A stretch of DNA of 45,169 nt, from the NCBI GenBank assembly GCA_035529715.1, contig DATKWF010000113.1:1-45169 (forward strand), written 5' to 3'. Origin of the DNA: DATKWF01 sp035529715 (lineage in GTDB: Bacteria; Chloroflexota; Dehalococcoidia; Dehalococcoidales; RBG-16-60-22). A model generated the notes under the pieces. That model did not search any database. It worked only from the letters and a program-made list of their open reading frames with translations, and was not told where the DNA came from. Position 1 is the stretch's first letter. Each line of letters opens with the position of its first letter. Made by a program: the position numbers and the translations under genes. Below, one piece after another: positions 25,685-33,370 of the stretch.

Positions 25685-26314
25685 CTACAGTCTATCTTTC
25701 AGATTTCGGCGCAGCAACATCTGGCGCCAGCTACCTGCCTTGGTATGCATCTCTTTTATTCTCGGTATATACTTTATCAGGGGGAACAGCAGTATGGCTA
25801 CGGAGAAGACTATCAGTGCCACCGAATGATATTTCAGCCAGGCAAGAAAGGGGAAACAGAGGAAAGCCAGACTGTAGCTGAGGGTTGGGTAGCGTGTCAG
25901 TAGCAGGCTGATTAAAAAGATGGCAAGGTAGACGGGGATTCCCCAGGGCATGAGGAAGATAAGGACACCGATACAGGTGGCGCCTCCCCTCCCGCCGTGG
26001 AACTTGAGGAATATGGGAAAGCCGTGGCCGACTACAGCCACCGCCCCGGCAATTATCTGGGCTACCATGGGTACTCCCAGCCAGCGAGCCAGAGCAACGG
26101 CAGCTACTCCCTTACCTATATCTAATGCCAGAACCATCAGCCCTTCGGCAAAGCCTACCTTGTAGAATACGTTCATAGCGCCCATGTTTCGGCTGCCTAT
26201 TTCACGAATATCTGTCCCTTTCCTGAGGCGACAAATGATATAAGCTGAAGGGAAGGAGCCGATTAAATAGGCGCATATTATGGCGATAGCAATATAAAGG
26301 ATTTGATTATTCAT
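25685..26314 (-). CDS. plsY: Glycerol-3-phosphate acyltransferase PlsY
   Basis: Membrane enzyme transferring the acyl group from acyl-phosphate (made by PlsX or FakA/B) to glycerol 3-phosphate. About five hydrophobic segments. Motif 1 appears as GSRNMGAMN (Ser-x3-Gly-x3-Asn), motif 2 as FPIFLKFHGGRGGAT with an Arg where Lys is common, plus LDIGKG. 209 residues, normal. The ATG start lies inside the end of recJ (8-nt overlap), so translation is probably coupled. Last gene of the fabF-recJ-plsY unit. Confidence 0.95.
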   Translation of the reverse strand: MNNQILYIAIAIICAYLIGSFPSAYIICRLRKGTDIREIGSRNMGAMNVFYKVGFAEGLMVLALDIGKGVAAVALARWLGVPMVAQIIAGAVAVVGHGFPIFLKFHGGRGGATCIGVLIFLMPWGIPVYLAIFLISLLLTRYPTLSYSLAFLCFPFLAWLKYHSVALIVFSVAILLFPLIKYIPRIKEMHTKAGSWRQMLLRRNLKDRL

Positions 26315-28010
26315 TTGTCTTCCCGCCTTGTTTTGACGGTGCGAAGTCCTGGATGTTCAGGCGGAGTTGCTCCTTTCCACGCCACCGGTCTATTTCCAGA
26401 TTATACACGATATCAAGAGGTGAGACTACCTCTGCCTGATATTTGCCTGACCCGAAGGCAACCCCGTCCCACATTGTACCGCCTTGCCTGAGTTTCAGCC
26501 TGAGGTGGCCGTTATTATTGCCCATAGTGCGACAATCAATAACCTCTACTCCACGACTGAGGAAGGCAGGCAACGGATTGCCGCGACCAAAGGGAGCTAA
26601 CTGTTGGGCTATCTGGAAGGTATCTCCAGCCATCTCAGGCAGAGTAACCAGAGCATCAATATTCAGGCAGGGTCGGAGGTCAGCTTCAGCCAGTTGTGCG
26701 GTTGCCAGTTCTGAGAGGATTTGCTTCACTTTAGCCAGGTTTCTGGTCGGCAGGGTAAAACCGGCGGCCTGCGAGTGCCCACCAAAGTAGGATAGCAGGT
26801 TGTGGCACTGGTTCAGGGCAGCAATGATATTGAATTCAGGTATACTGCGGCAGCTGCCACTGCTTATCTTTTCGCCGGTTTTAATAACGATTGCCGGGCG
26901 GTAGAATTCCTCCGATAGTCTGCCGGCGACCAGTCCGGCAATGCCGATGGGATAGTCCTTATCACCGGCGACCAGCAGCGGTGAAATCCCGGTTGCCAGA
27001 ACCTGTTCTCTCGCCTTAGCCAGGTTGGTGACGGTTAGTTTTTGTCTTTCCGTATTCTTTTGCTCCAGCCATTTAGCCAACTGGTACGCTTCCTGTGGTG
27101 AGTCTGTCATCAGTAATTTATAGCTGGCCATGGCATGTCCCAGTCTGCCGGCGGCATTCAGGCGGGGGGCTATCACCCAGGAGACACTTTCGGCATCAAG
27201 ACTGCCCGTATCCAGTCCGGTCTGGGTTATTATTTCCTTGACGCCGAGTCGTGGCGCAGAATTCATCAGCTTCAATCCCTCTTTAACCAGGTAGCGGTTT
27301 TCGCCGATTAGCGGCGATACATCAGCAATTGTGCCCAGAGCCGCCAGGTCCATCAGCTTTTCCAGGTATTTTTCTTTGCCAAGGCTCTGGAACAAAGCCT
27401 GAAGCAGTTTGAGAGCCACGCCGACGCCAGCCAGTTCTGAGAATGGATAGGCTGAATCGGGCAGCTTGGGGTCGACCACGGCAACGGCAGCGGGCATTTC
27501 AGACAGGGGGGTGTGGTGGTCGGTGATGATTACATCAAGCCCCATCCTTTTTGCCTTCTCAACCTCAGGCAGGCTGGTAATACCGCAGTCAACGGTAATA
27601 ACCAGGCTGATGCCCTGTTGGTGAAGGTTTTCCAGAGCGGCCTTTTTCAGGCCGTAACCTTCCGTCAGGCGGTGTGGTATGTAGGGGGTGGCCTTACTGC
27701 CCAGAGTTGAGAGACCCTGGACGAGCAGGGCAGTGGCGGTTATGCCGTCGGCATCATAGTCGCCGTAGACAGCGATTTTTTCACCGGAGAGTAAAGCCTG
27801 GTAAATTCTGGCTACCGCCTGGTGCATATCGGACAGGAGGAAAGGGTCGCTGGAAAGACTCTTATCAGCAGTGATGAAGGACTTTAATTGCTGCGGTTCG
27901 CTGAGGCCGCGATTGTACAGGAGCTGAACTATGAGTGGAGGAAAGCCTGAGGCGTTAACCAGATTTTTATCTGGAACTGGCGGCAGAAGATTCCAACGAC
28001 TATGGTTCAA
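26307..28010 (-). CDS. recJ: Single-stranded-DNA-specific exonuclease RecJ
   Basis: 5'-3' ssDNA exonuclease of the RecFOR pathway, base-excision and mismatch repair. DHH-family motifs are in order: YGDYDADGITATALL, ITVDCG, IITDHHTP, then the DHHA1 part with FGGHSQAAG and the C-terminal OB domain (RLNIQDFAP). 567 residues, normal. The start is TTG four nucleotides after the fabF stop, with GAGG 8 nt upstream inside fabF. It is sandwiched between two lipid genes, as sometimes happens in compact genomes. Confidence 0.95.
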   Translation of the reverse strand: MNHSRWNLLPPVPDKNLVNASGFPPLIVQLLYNRGLSEPQQLKSFITADKSLSSDPFLLSDMHQAVARIYQALLSGEKIAVYGDYDADGITATALLVQGLSTLGSKATPYIPHRLTEGYGLKKAALENLHQQGISLVITVDCGITSLPEVEKAKRMGLDVIITDHHTPLSEMPAAVAVVDPKLPDSAYPFSELAGVGVALKLLQALFQSLGKEKYLEKLMDLAALGTIADVSPLIGENRYLVKEGLKLMNSAPRLGVKEIITQTGLDTGSLDAESVSWVIAPRLNAAGRLGHAMASYKLLMTDSPQEAYQLAKWLEQKNTERQKLTVTNLAKAREQVLATGISPLLVAGDKDYPIGIAGLVAGRLSEEFYRPAIVIKTGEKISSGSCRSIPEFNIIAALNQCHNLLSYFGGHSQAAGFTLPTRNLAKVKQILSELATAQLAEADLRPCLNIDALVTLPEMAGDTFQIAQQLAPFGRGNPLPAFLSRGVEVIDCRTMGNNNGHLRLKLRQGGTMWDGVAFGSGKYQAEVVSPLDIVYNLEIDRWRGKEQLRLNIQDFAPSKQGGKTNE

Positions 28011-28012
28011 GC

Positions 28013-29263
28013 TTATGCCTCAGAATATTCTCGTAAAATCAGGATTGAATTATGCCCCCCGAAGCCAAAGGAGTTGGACATGGCAGTGGTAACTTTTACC
28101 TGGCGAGCCACATTGGGCACGTAATCTAAATCGCACTCAGGGTCGGGGTGGGTGAGGTTTATGGTCGGTGGTATAATCCCATTTTGGATAACCATAGTGC
28201 AGATTGCTGCCTCAATGGCTCCAGCACAGCCGATGAGATGGCCTGTCATTGATTTTGTGGAGCTTATTGGAACGCGGTAAGCATAATCACCGAAAACGTT
28301 TTTTATGGCTCTGGTTTCCGTCAGGTCATTCAGTGGAGTAGAGGTGCCGTGGGCATTGATGTAATCGACCTCTGTGGGAGCAATTCCTGCCTTTTCCAGG
28401 GCGATTTGCATGGCTCTGCCCGCAACCTTACCATTTTTAGCCGGTTGGGTAACGTGGTAGGAATCAGCGGTAGCGCCATAGGCGATAACTTCGGCCAGGA
28501 TATCGGCTCCTCGCTTCTGAGCACGGGCAAGATTTTCCAGAATAAGAATGGCAGCTCCTTCGCTGAGAACAAAACCATCACGTTCCGCATCAAAAGGTCG
28601 GGAAGCCAGTTTGGGTTCATTATTTCTTGTGGAAAGGGCTTTGGCGGCGTTAAAGGCAGTAACGCCTATCGGGTTTATTATTGCCTCGGTGCCGCCAGCT
28701 ATCATTACCTGAACATTACCATGCTTGATGAGTTCATAGGCAGCGCCGATGGCGTCTGAACCACTGGAGCAGGCTGAGGTGATACAGAGGTTTGGCCCTT
28801 TGACCCCCAGTGCAATTGATACCTGCGCGGCGGCGATATCGGATATCATCATTGGGACCAGGAACGGGCTTACTCTTGATGGCCCCTTTTCTAACAGTAT
28901 CTTGCTTTGCTCGAATAAGGTGGTCAGCCCGCCGATGCCGCTGCCAACTATGACACCGATGTTACCCTCGTTGCGGTGGGTAATTTCTAGCCTGGCTTGT
29001 TTTACTGCTTCGAGGCTGGCAGCCACTGCCAGTTGCGCAAAGCGGTCCATACGGTGGGCATCCTTGCGGTTCATGTAATTGGTAGGCTCAAATCCCTTTA
29101 CCTCACCGGCGAACTTGGTTTTAAGAGGTTCGGGGTCACACAGCGTAATGTAGTCAATTCCAGACTGGCCGGCGATCAGGTTTTCCCAGGTGCTATTTAA
29201 ATCCAGGCCAAGGGGACTGACAATACCAATCCCCGTAACTACAACTCTAGTATTATTGTTAAT
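28013..29263 (-). CDS. fabF: 3-oxoacyl-ACP synthase II FabF (probable ATT start)
   Basis: Condensing enzyme of type II fatty-acid elongation. The Cys-His-His triad is visible in TSACSSG, NAHGTSTP and MTGHLIG. The frame can be read from GTG 29323, but there is no ribosome site there and the extra 20 residues look unnatural. A perfect AGGAGG (29272-29277, minus strand) lies 8 nt before an in-frame ATT at 29261-29263, immediately before the family N-terminus RVVVTGIGIVSPLG. Starting there gives 416 residues and puts the triad at 165/305/342, close to 163/303/340 in E. coli FabF. No ATG, GTG or TTG lies nearby in frame. Confidence 0.95.
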   Translation of the reverse strand: MNNNTRVVVTGIGIVSPLGLDLNSTWENLIAGQSGIDYITLCDPEPLKTKFAGEVKGFEPTNYMNRKDAHRMDRFAQLAVAASLEAVKQARLEITHRNEGNIGVIVGSGIGGLTTLFEQSKILLEKGPSRVSPFLVPMMISDIAAAQVSIALGVKGPNLCITSACSSGSDAIGAAYELIKHGNVQVMIAGGTEAIINPIGVTAFNAAKALSTRNNEPKLASRPFDAERDGFVLSEGAAILILENLARAQKRGADILAEVIAYGATADSYHVTQPAKNGKVAGRAMQIALEKAGIAPTEVDYINAHGTSTPLNDLTETRAIKNVFGDYAYRVPISSTKSMTGHLIGCAGAIEAAICTMVIQNGIIPPTINLTHPDPECDLDYVPNVARQVKVTTAMSNSFGFGGHNSILILREYSEA

Positions 29264-29313
29264 CGGTTTTACCTCCTGGTGTGTGGTTTTTGACGTATGG
29301 GTTGCTAAGATAA

Positions 29314-29342
29314 TTTTTACCACGGTTTACAATTATTTGCAA
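29314..29342 (-). promoter_or_regulatory. Predicted promoter of fabF-recJ-plsY
   Basis: Minus-strand TTGCAA (29337-29342), 17-nt spacer, TAAAAA (29314-29319). A start near 29307 would leave the GTG at 29323 outside the transcript and give a 44-nt leader carrying AGGAGG before the ATT. Confidence 0.4.
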
Positions 29343-29355
29343 GGCTGCTTTGTTT

Positions 29356-29385
29356 TTGACCGCCCGGAGAGCGGAAAAGTATAAT
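29356..29385 (+). promoter_or_regulatory. Promoter of mtaB
   Basis: TTGACC (29356-29361), 18-nt spacer, perfect TATAAT (29380-29385). The predicted start near 29392 is only about 12 nt before the GTG start codon. Confidence 0.65.
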
Positions 29386-29403
29386 GGCTAAGGGAATGGA
29401 GGA

Positions 29404-30675
29404 GTGAATAAAATTAGAAGAACAAAAATTGCCTTCGACAGCCTAGGCTGTAAACTCAACCAGGCAGAAACGGAACTTTTATCCAGGCAGCTGGCTGAGG
29501 CGGGGTATAGGCTGGTATCGACAGCGGCTGAAGCCGATGTTTATGTCCTGAATACCTGCACGGTTACTCATGTTGCCGACCGCAAGTCTCGCCATCAGCT
29601 TCGCCTGGCTCACCGTCAGAATCCCGATGCCCGGCTGGTGGCTATTGGCTGCTATGCGGAGCGAGCACCTGAGGAACTGGCTCAGATTGAAGGGGTAGCT
29701 CTGGTTCTGGGCAATGAGCAGAAAGCACAGCTACTAACGCGGCTTCAGGAATCCGGTTGTCTGAGCAGTTTGCCATCTTTTCAAACTAGCTGTCATTATG
29801 ATGGCAGTCGGACTCGTTCCTTCATCAAGATTCAGGATGGCTGTTGTAACTTCTGTGCCTACTGCATTGTGCCTCTGGTGCGGGGGAGCGAGAAAAGCGT
29901 GCCGCTTGACCAGGTTATTGCTGAAGTCAAACAGCGGGTGGCGGCGGGCACCAAAGAAGTGGTGCTGACCGGGACTGAGGTTGGTTCGTATAGCTGTGAC
30001 GGAATTAATCTGATGGGATTACTGGAGCGTGTTTTAGTCGAAACAGGAGTGACCAGATTAAGGCTGTCCTCTCTCCAGCCCCAGGAAGTCTCTCCCGAGC
30101 TTATGTGGTTATGGCGCGACCGGCGGTTGTGCCCGCATTTCCATCTTTCCCTGCAGAGTGGCAGCGATGGGGTGCTCAGACTTATGAAGCGGCACTATAC
30201 TACTGATGATTATCGGCAGGCTGTCTCCCTGATTCGGCAGGTTGTGCCGGAAGCAGCCATCACCACTGATATTATCGTCGGTTTCCCCGGTGAAACTGAA
30301 GCAGAGTTTCAGGAGGGCTATGATTTTTGTCGGCAGATGGAATTTGCCCGTATCCATGTGTTTCCCTATTCGCCGCGCCAGGGTACTGAGGCGGCGCGGA
30401 TGCCCAACCCTGTAGAGAGTAAAATTAAAAGACAGCGGAGCCTGAAGATGCTGGCTTTAGCCAGGGAAAGTGCACGGAACTTCAGGCAAAGATTTTTAGG
30501 TGGGACTCTGCCGGTGTTATGGGAGAAGCAAACCGATGGTATCTGGTCGGGACTTACCGATAACTATATAAAGGTATATGCTGAGAGCAGTGAGGATTTA
30601 ACCAATCAACTGCTGATGGTGAGGCTGGTGAAAGTTAGCGGGGACGGGGTGTGGGGGGAAATAACAGGCGGATAG
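29404..30675 (+). CDS. mtaB: tRNA (N6-threonylcarbamoyladenosine-C2)-methylthiotransferase MtaB
   Basis: Radical-SAM methylthiotransferase that converts t6A37 to ms2t6A37 in tRNAs reading ANN codons. The UPF0004 domain has three cluster cysteines (SLGCKLNQAE, NTCTVTHVADRKSR, AIGCYAE), the radical-SAM motif CxxxCxxC appears in CCNFCAYCIVP, and a C-terminal TRAM-like region follows. NTCTVTHVADRKSR and the total of 423 residues fit MtaB better than MiaB. Start: GTG 29404 directly abuts GGAGGA with almost no spacing; ATT 29413, three codons later, would have normal spacing, so the exact start is uncertain. Confidence 0.9.
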   Translation: MNKIRRTKIAFDSLGCKLNQAETELLSRQLAEAGYRLVSTAAEADVYVLNTCTVTHVADRKSRHQLRLAHRQNPDARLVAIGCYAERAPEELAQIEGVALVLGNEQKAQLLTRLQESGCLSSLPSFQTSCHYDGSRTRSFIKIQDGCCNFCAYCIVPLVRGSEKSVPLDQVIAEVKQRVAAGTKEVVLTGTEVGSYSCDGINLMGLLERVLVETGVTRLRLSSLQPQEVSPELMWLWRDRRLCPHFHLSLQSGSDGVLRLMKRHYTTDDYRQAVSLIRQVVPEAAITTDIIVGFPGETEAEFQEGYDFCRQMEFARIHVFPYSPRQGTEAARMPNPVESKIKRQRSLKMLALARESARNFRQRFLGGTLPVLWEKQTDGIWSGLTDNYIKVYAESSEDLTNQLLMVRLVKVSGDGVWGEITGG

Positions 30676-30694
30676 TTTCCAGAACCACCAGGCT

Positions 30695-31051
30695 TCACTC
30701 TGTCACCGGGGGGTTTTTCAGCACTTCTTTCATGTGTTTGCCCGGCATCAGGAAGTTTTCTTCAGTGGCTGCCCGCCTGAGCAGGCTCAGTCTTTCCAGC
30801 AGGGCGTAGAAGTTGATTGCCCAGCCAACGCCGAATACCTCGGGACCAAAAATGCGGCTCTCGTAAGGATTCCAGTAAACATCTCTTAGTTTTTCACCGG
30901 TGGGCATACGAAAGTCATAGGGTACAAAGCTAGCGATTGTCCCGTTCCACTTTCTTTCTTTCTTTGGCTTTTCCATCTCCTGGCACACTGCTGCCAGAGT
31001 AAGGGAAATCGTGGCAACCTGAATTAACCTCTGAAACCATTTAGTATTCAT
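30695..31051 (-). CDS. DUF5808-like small protein
   Basis: 118-residue protein of unknown function. The N-terminus (about residues 8-23) is mildly hydrophobic. A Lys-rich stretch and VPYDFRMPT follow, then WNPYESRIFGPEVFGVGWAINF split around an Arg-Ile-Phe core, which matches the remembered DUF5808 pattern (WNPxDPRxFxPxxFGxGWxxNF). ATG start with GAGGAG upstream, 2 nt after the GNAT stop, so the two are co-transcribed. Its end faces mtaB with a 19-nt gap. Confidence 0.7.
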   Translation of the reverse strand: MNTKWFQRLIQVATISLTLAAVCQEMEKPKKERKWNGTIASFVPYDFRMPTGEKLRDVYWNPYESRIFGPEVFGVGWAINFYALLERLSLLRRAATEENFLMPGKHMKEVLKNPPVTE

Positions 31052-31053
31052 GA

Positions 31054-31545
31054 CTACTCCTCTACACCCTTTAATTTTACTCCCATAACCACCGAAGTTT
31101 CAACCTGTCGCTGGGGAATGTCCCAGTAGGTCTTTAGCAGTCCATCCTTGTCGGGTAATAGATTGAAGCCGTGCTTCTGGTAAAAAGCGGTTGCCCACGG
31201 CGCATTCGCCCACATCCCCACCAGCAGACGAGGAGTGGAAACCAGGTTCTTGAGGTGATTCAGGAGTTTACCACCTATTCCCTGCTTCTGCCACCTGGGC
31301 AGTACATAGGCATGGCGGATAAGGGTAACATCTTTAATTGGTTCAATTCCCATTAGTCCAACGAGCTCCCCATTTTCTTCCCAGCCGAAGAAGGTTATAC
31401 GTCCCATCTCTCGCTCAAGCTCATCCATCGGCATGTAGGGCTGGTGATAGCGGTCGGCTGGTATAACCCCATCATAAGCTCTGGCAGCCTCATTAATGAT
31501 AAAACATAGCCTCTGGGCGTCATCTGCCCGGCACTCACGAATCAT
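31054..31545 (-). CDS. GNAT family N-acetyltransferase
   Basis: 163-residue acetyl-CoA-dependent acyltransferase. The GNAT motif A is seen in LIRHAYVLPRWQKQGIGGKLL (split here by the RxxGxG-type Q-K-Q-G-I-G-G), and AFYQKHGF is the motif B tyrosine region. The N-terminus IRECRADDAQ is standard. The frame extends 13 codons upstream to ATG 31584, but a clear promoter -10 (31564-31569) lies within that stretch, so ATG 31545, with AGGGA before it, is the start. Substrate unknown. Confidence 0.9.
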   Translation of the reverse strand: MIRECRADDAQRLCFIINEAARAYDGVIPADRYHQPYMPMDELEREMGRITFFGWEENGELVGLMGIEPIKDVTLIRHAYVLPRWQKQGIGGKLLNHLKNLVSTPRLLVGMWANAPWATAFYQKHGFNLLPDKDGLLKTYWDIPQRQVETSVVMGVKLKGVEE

Positions 31546-31563
31546 AAGTTCCCTATTCTTAAA

Positions 31564-31591
31564 ATTATACCATTCAGGGGCCATTTATCAA
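31564..31591 (-). promoter_or_regulatory. Promoter of the GNAT-DUF5808 unit
   Basis: Minus-strand TTGATA (31586-31591), 16-nt spacer, perfect TATAAT (31564-31569). It decides the GNAT start codon because transcription begins after the upstream ATG. Confidence 0.6.
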
Positions 31592-31747
31592 GGTTAAGGT
31601 GATAAATAATTGTTTTGATTGGATAGTGTATTTTAGGGCTGATAACGCTATAATTGAAATTAAGAAGAGGAAGGTTGGGGTGGGTGTTTTCCATTTAAGC
31701 TTCCTTGTGGAAGTTGCTGGCTTTATTATTTATTGGGAGGGGTTAAG

Positions 31748-33349
31748 ATGAGCGCAGAATTTGACCTGGAGAAATTTGCCCAAACCGCCGATGGAATCAG
31801 GGAAAAAGCCATAAAAGAGAATAGATTATTGGACAATCCTTCTGATGAGGAGCTAAGGGCGCTCGTTGAGAAGGAACCCGGGGCTAAGAAAACAATTTAT
31901 GAAAGTCTTGTTGCCGAAAGTGAGCCTACCTCCAGGGCGGCGCCGTTTACCAAAAACAGTGTTGATGACTCTTTTGGCAAAAAGGAAATGGACTTATTAG
32001 CCCAATGCGAAAAGGCTTTAGCTCAGGAGAGGTTGATTTCCGTTGATAGAATTGTGGGCAGTAAAAGCAGTGGAACAGTGGTTAGATTAATCATTCCGGA
32101 GAGGTTTGCCCATATTGCCTATGGTGGCAAAAACCTCTTTATACCGGTGCAGAATAAGGTGGAGAAGCCCGACTATCAAATCATATTTTTTGGTGACGAC
32201 GCCTGGGAAGCTAATAAATCCAAGCCACTACCTGAGAAGGATATTACGATAAGGCTGGCTATGCTGGAAGACGGCAGGGTTATCAAGATAATCAGGAACA
32301 GTAACTACATCGGTGAATATAAGAAGGGAGTATTTGCTGCCGAGGACTGGGTGGCTAAGACCAGGCGGGGCGGCATTTTCCTCCATGCTGCTTGTCGGGA
32401 GGACTGCCTTCAGTTAGCTCACGGTGGTTACCGACCGCATAAGACGTTACTTGTTGCCCTGAGTGCCAACGGGAAAACAACAACCACCTGCCGAATTCTG
32501 GCCAAGAAGGGAATGGAAAGGTCCTGGCTTATCCAGGATGATGGGGGCACCCTTATGCCTGATGGCTCCTTTCACGGTTTTGAGGGAGGGGGAGTATATG
32601 TCAAGACCGAGGGAGTTAATCCAGCCGAGCAGGTTGAGATATTTTATGGTTTACTGAAACGCGATACAGTTTGTGAAAATGTCTATGTGACTGAATCAGG
32701 GGATTTTGACTTTGAAGACTATGAAAGAACAACCAACGGAAGAGCGGTTGTTTTAAGAAAGAATTTTATGCATGCCAGCCCTCACATTGACGTTGAGAGG
32801 ATTGATAACCTGATTCTTATCACACGTGGGCCACTGATTCCGGCAATATGCAAGTTGACCATGGAACAGGCGGTAGCCCTTATGGTGCTGGGGCAGGCAA
32901 TGGAATCTTCAGCCGGTGACCCAACCCAGGCTGGAAAGATTAGAAGCGAGTTTTTCTATGACCCCTTTCTTGCTGGTAACAAGGCAGAGCATGCCAACAT
33001 ATTTTACGAAATATTAAAAGGTATTCCCCATGTTAATTGCTATTTAATGAATACCGGCTGGGTGGGTGAAGGAGTATATTGCAAGAAGATAAACGTGGGA
33101 GATACTATGGGCATACTGGATTCTCTATTGAGGGAGGGTCTCGAAGACTGGGTAGATTCACCTGCCGGCTTTAAGGTACCGGCGGCAATAAGGGCAGTGA
33201 ATGATGTTCTGGTGCACCCGGAAAGGCTTTATTCCCGGGCTGAATTTGAAGAAAAGCAGAAGCAACTTAGCCGGCTTCGCCGTGAGGCTGTGGAAAAGAT
33301 TGGCGGGGCTTTGCATCCTGACATACGCCAGGTATTCGAAGGAATTTAA
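31748..33349 (+). CDS. Divergent ATP-type phosphoenolpyruvate carboxykinase-like protein
   Basis: Resembles ATP-dependent PEPCK (oxaloacetate + ATP to PEP + CO2 + ADP) over the nucleotide-binding half. Metal-site residues appear kept: Lys192/193 in YKKGVF, His213 in FLHAAC and Asp264/265 in IQDDGG; FEGGGVYVKTE matches the FEGG-CYAK segment. The kinase loop reads SANGKTTTT (residues 239-247) rather than the usual SGTGKTTLS. The position of the substrate Arg before LT is Lys369 (ICKLT), and no TGRSPKDK-like substrate motif is seen near the N-terminus. ATG 31748 follows GGGAGGGG. A TATAAT (31649-31654) precedes a 94-nt leader. Genuine PEPCK activity is uncertain. Confidence 0.7.
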   Translation: MSAEFDLEKFAQTADGIREKAIKENRLLDNPSDEELRALVEKEPGAKKTIYESLVAESEPTSRAAPFTKNSVDDSFGKKEMDLLAQCEKALAQERLISVDRIVGSKSSGTVVRLIIPERFAHIAYGGKNLFIPVQNKVEKPDYQIIFFGDDAWEANKSKPLPEKDITIRLAMLEDGRVIKIIRNSNYIGEYKKGVFAAEDWVAKTRRGGIFLHAACREDCLQLAHGGYRPHKTLLVALSANGKTTTTCRILAKKGMERSWLIQDDGGTLMPDGSFHGFEGGGVYVKTEGVNPAEQVEIFYGLLKRDTVCENVYVTESGDFDFEDYERTTNGRAVVLRKNFMHASPHIDVERIDNLILITRGPLIPAICKLTMEQAVALMVLGQAMESSAGDPTQAGKIRSEFFYDPFLAGNKAEHANIFYEILKGIPHVNCYLMNTGWVGEGVYCKKINVGDTMGILDSLLREGLEDWVDSPAGFKVPAAIRAVNDVLVHPERLYSRAEFEEKQKQLSRLRREAVEKIGGALHPDIRQVFEGI

Positions 33350-33370
33350 TTAGAACAGAGTGGCGTACAG

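Noticed and set aside
28013..29323. Frameshift or sequencing error hiding an ATG for fabF
   Set aside because: The frame is continuous and no ATG is available in nearby frames; ATT with a perfect Shine-Dalgarno is the simpler reading.
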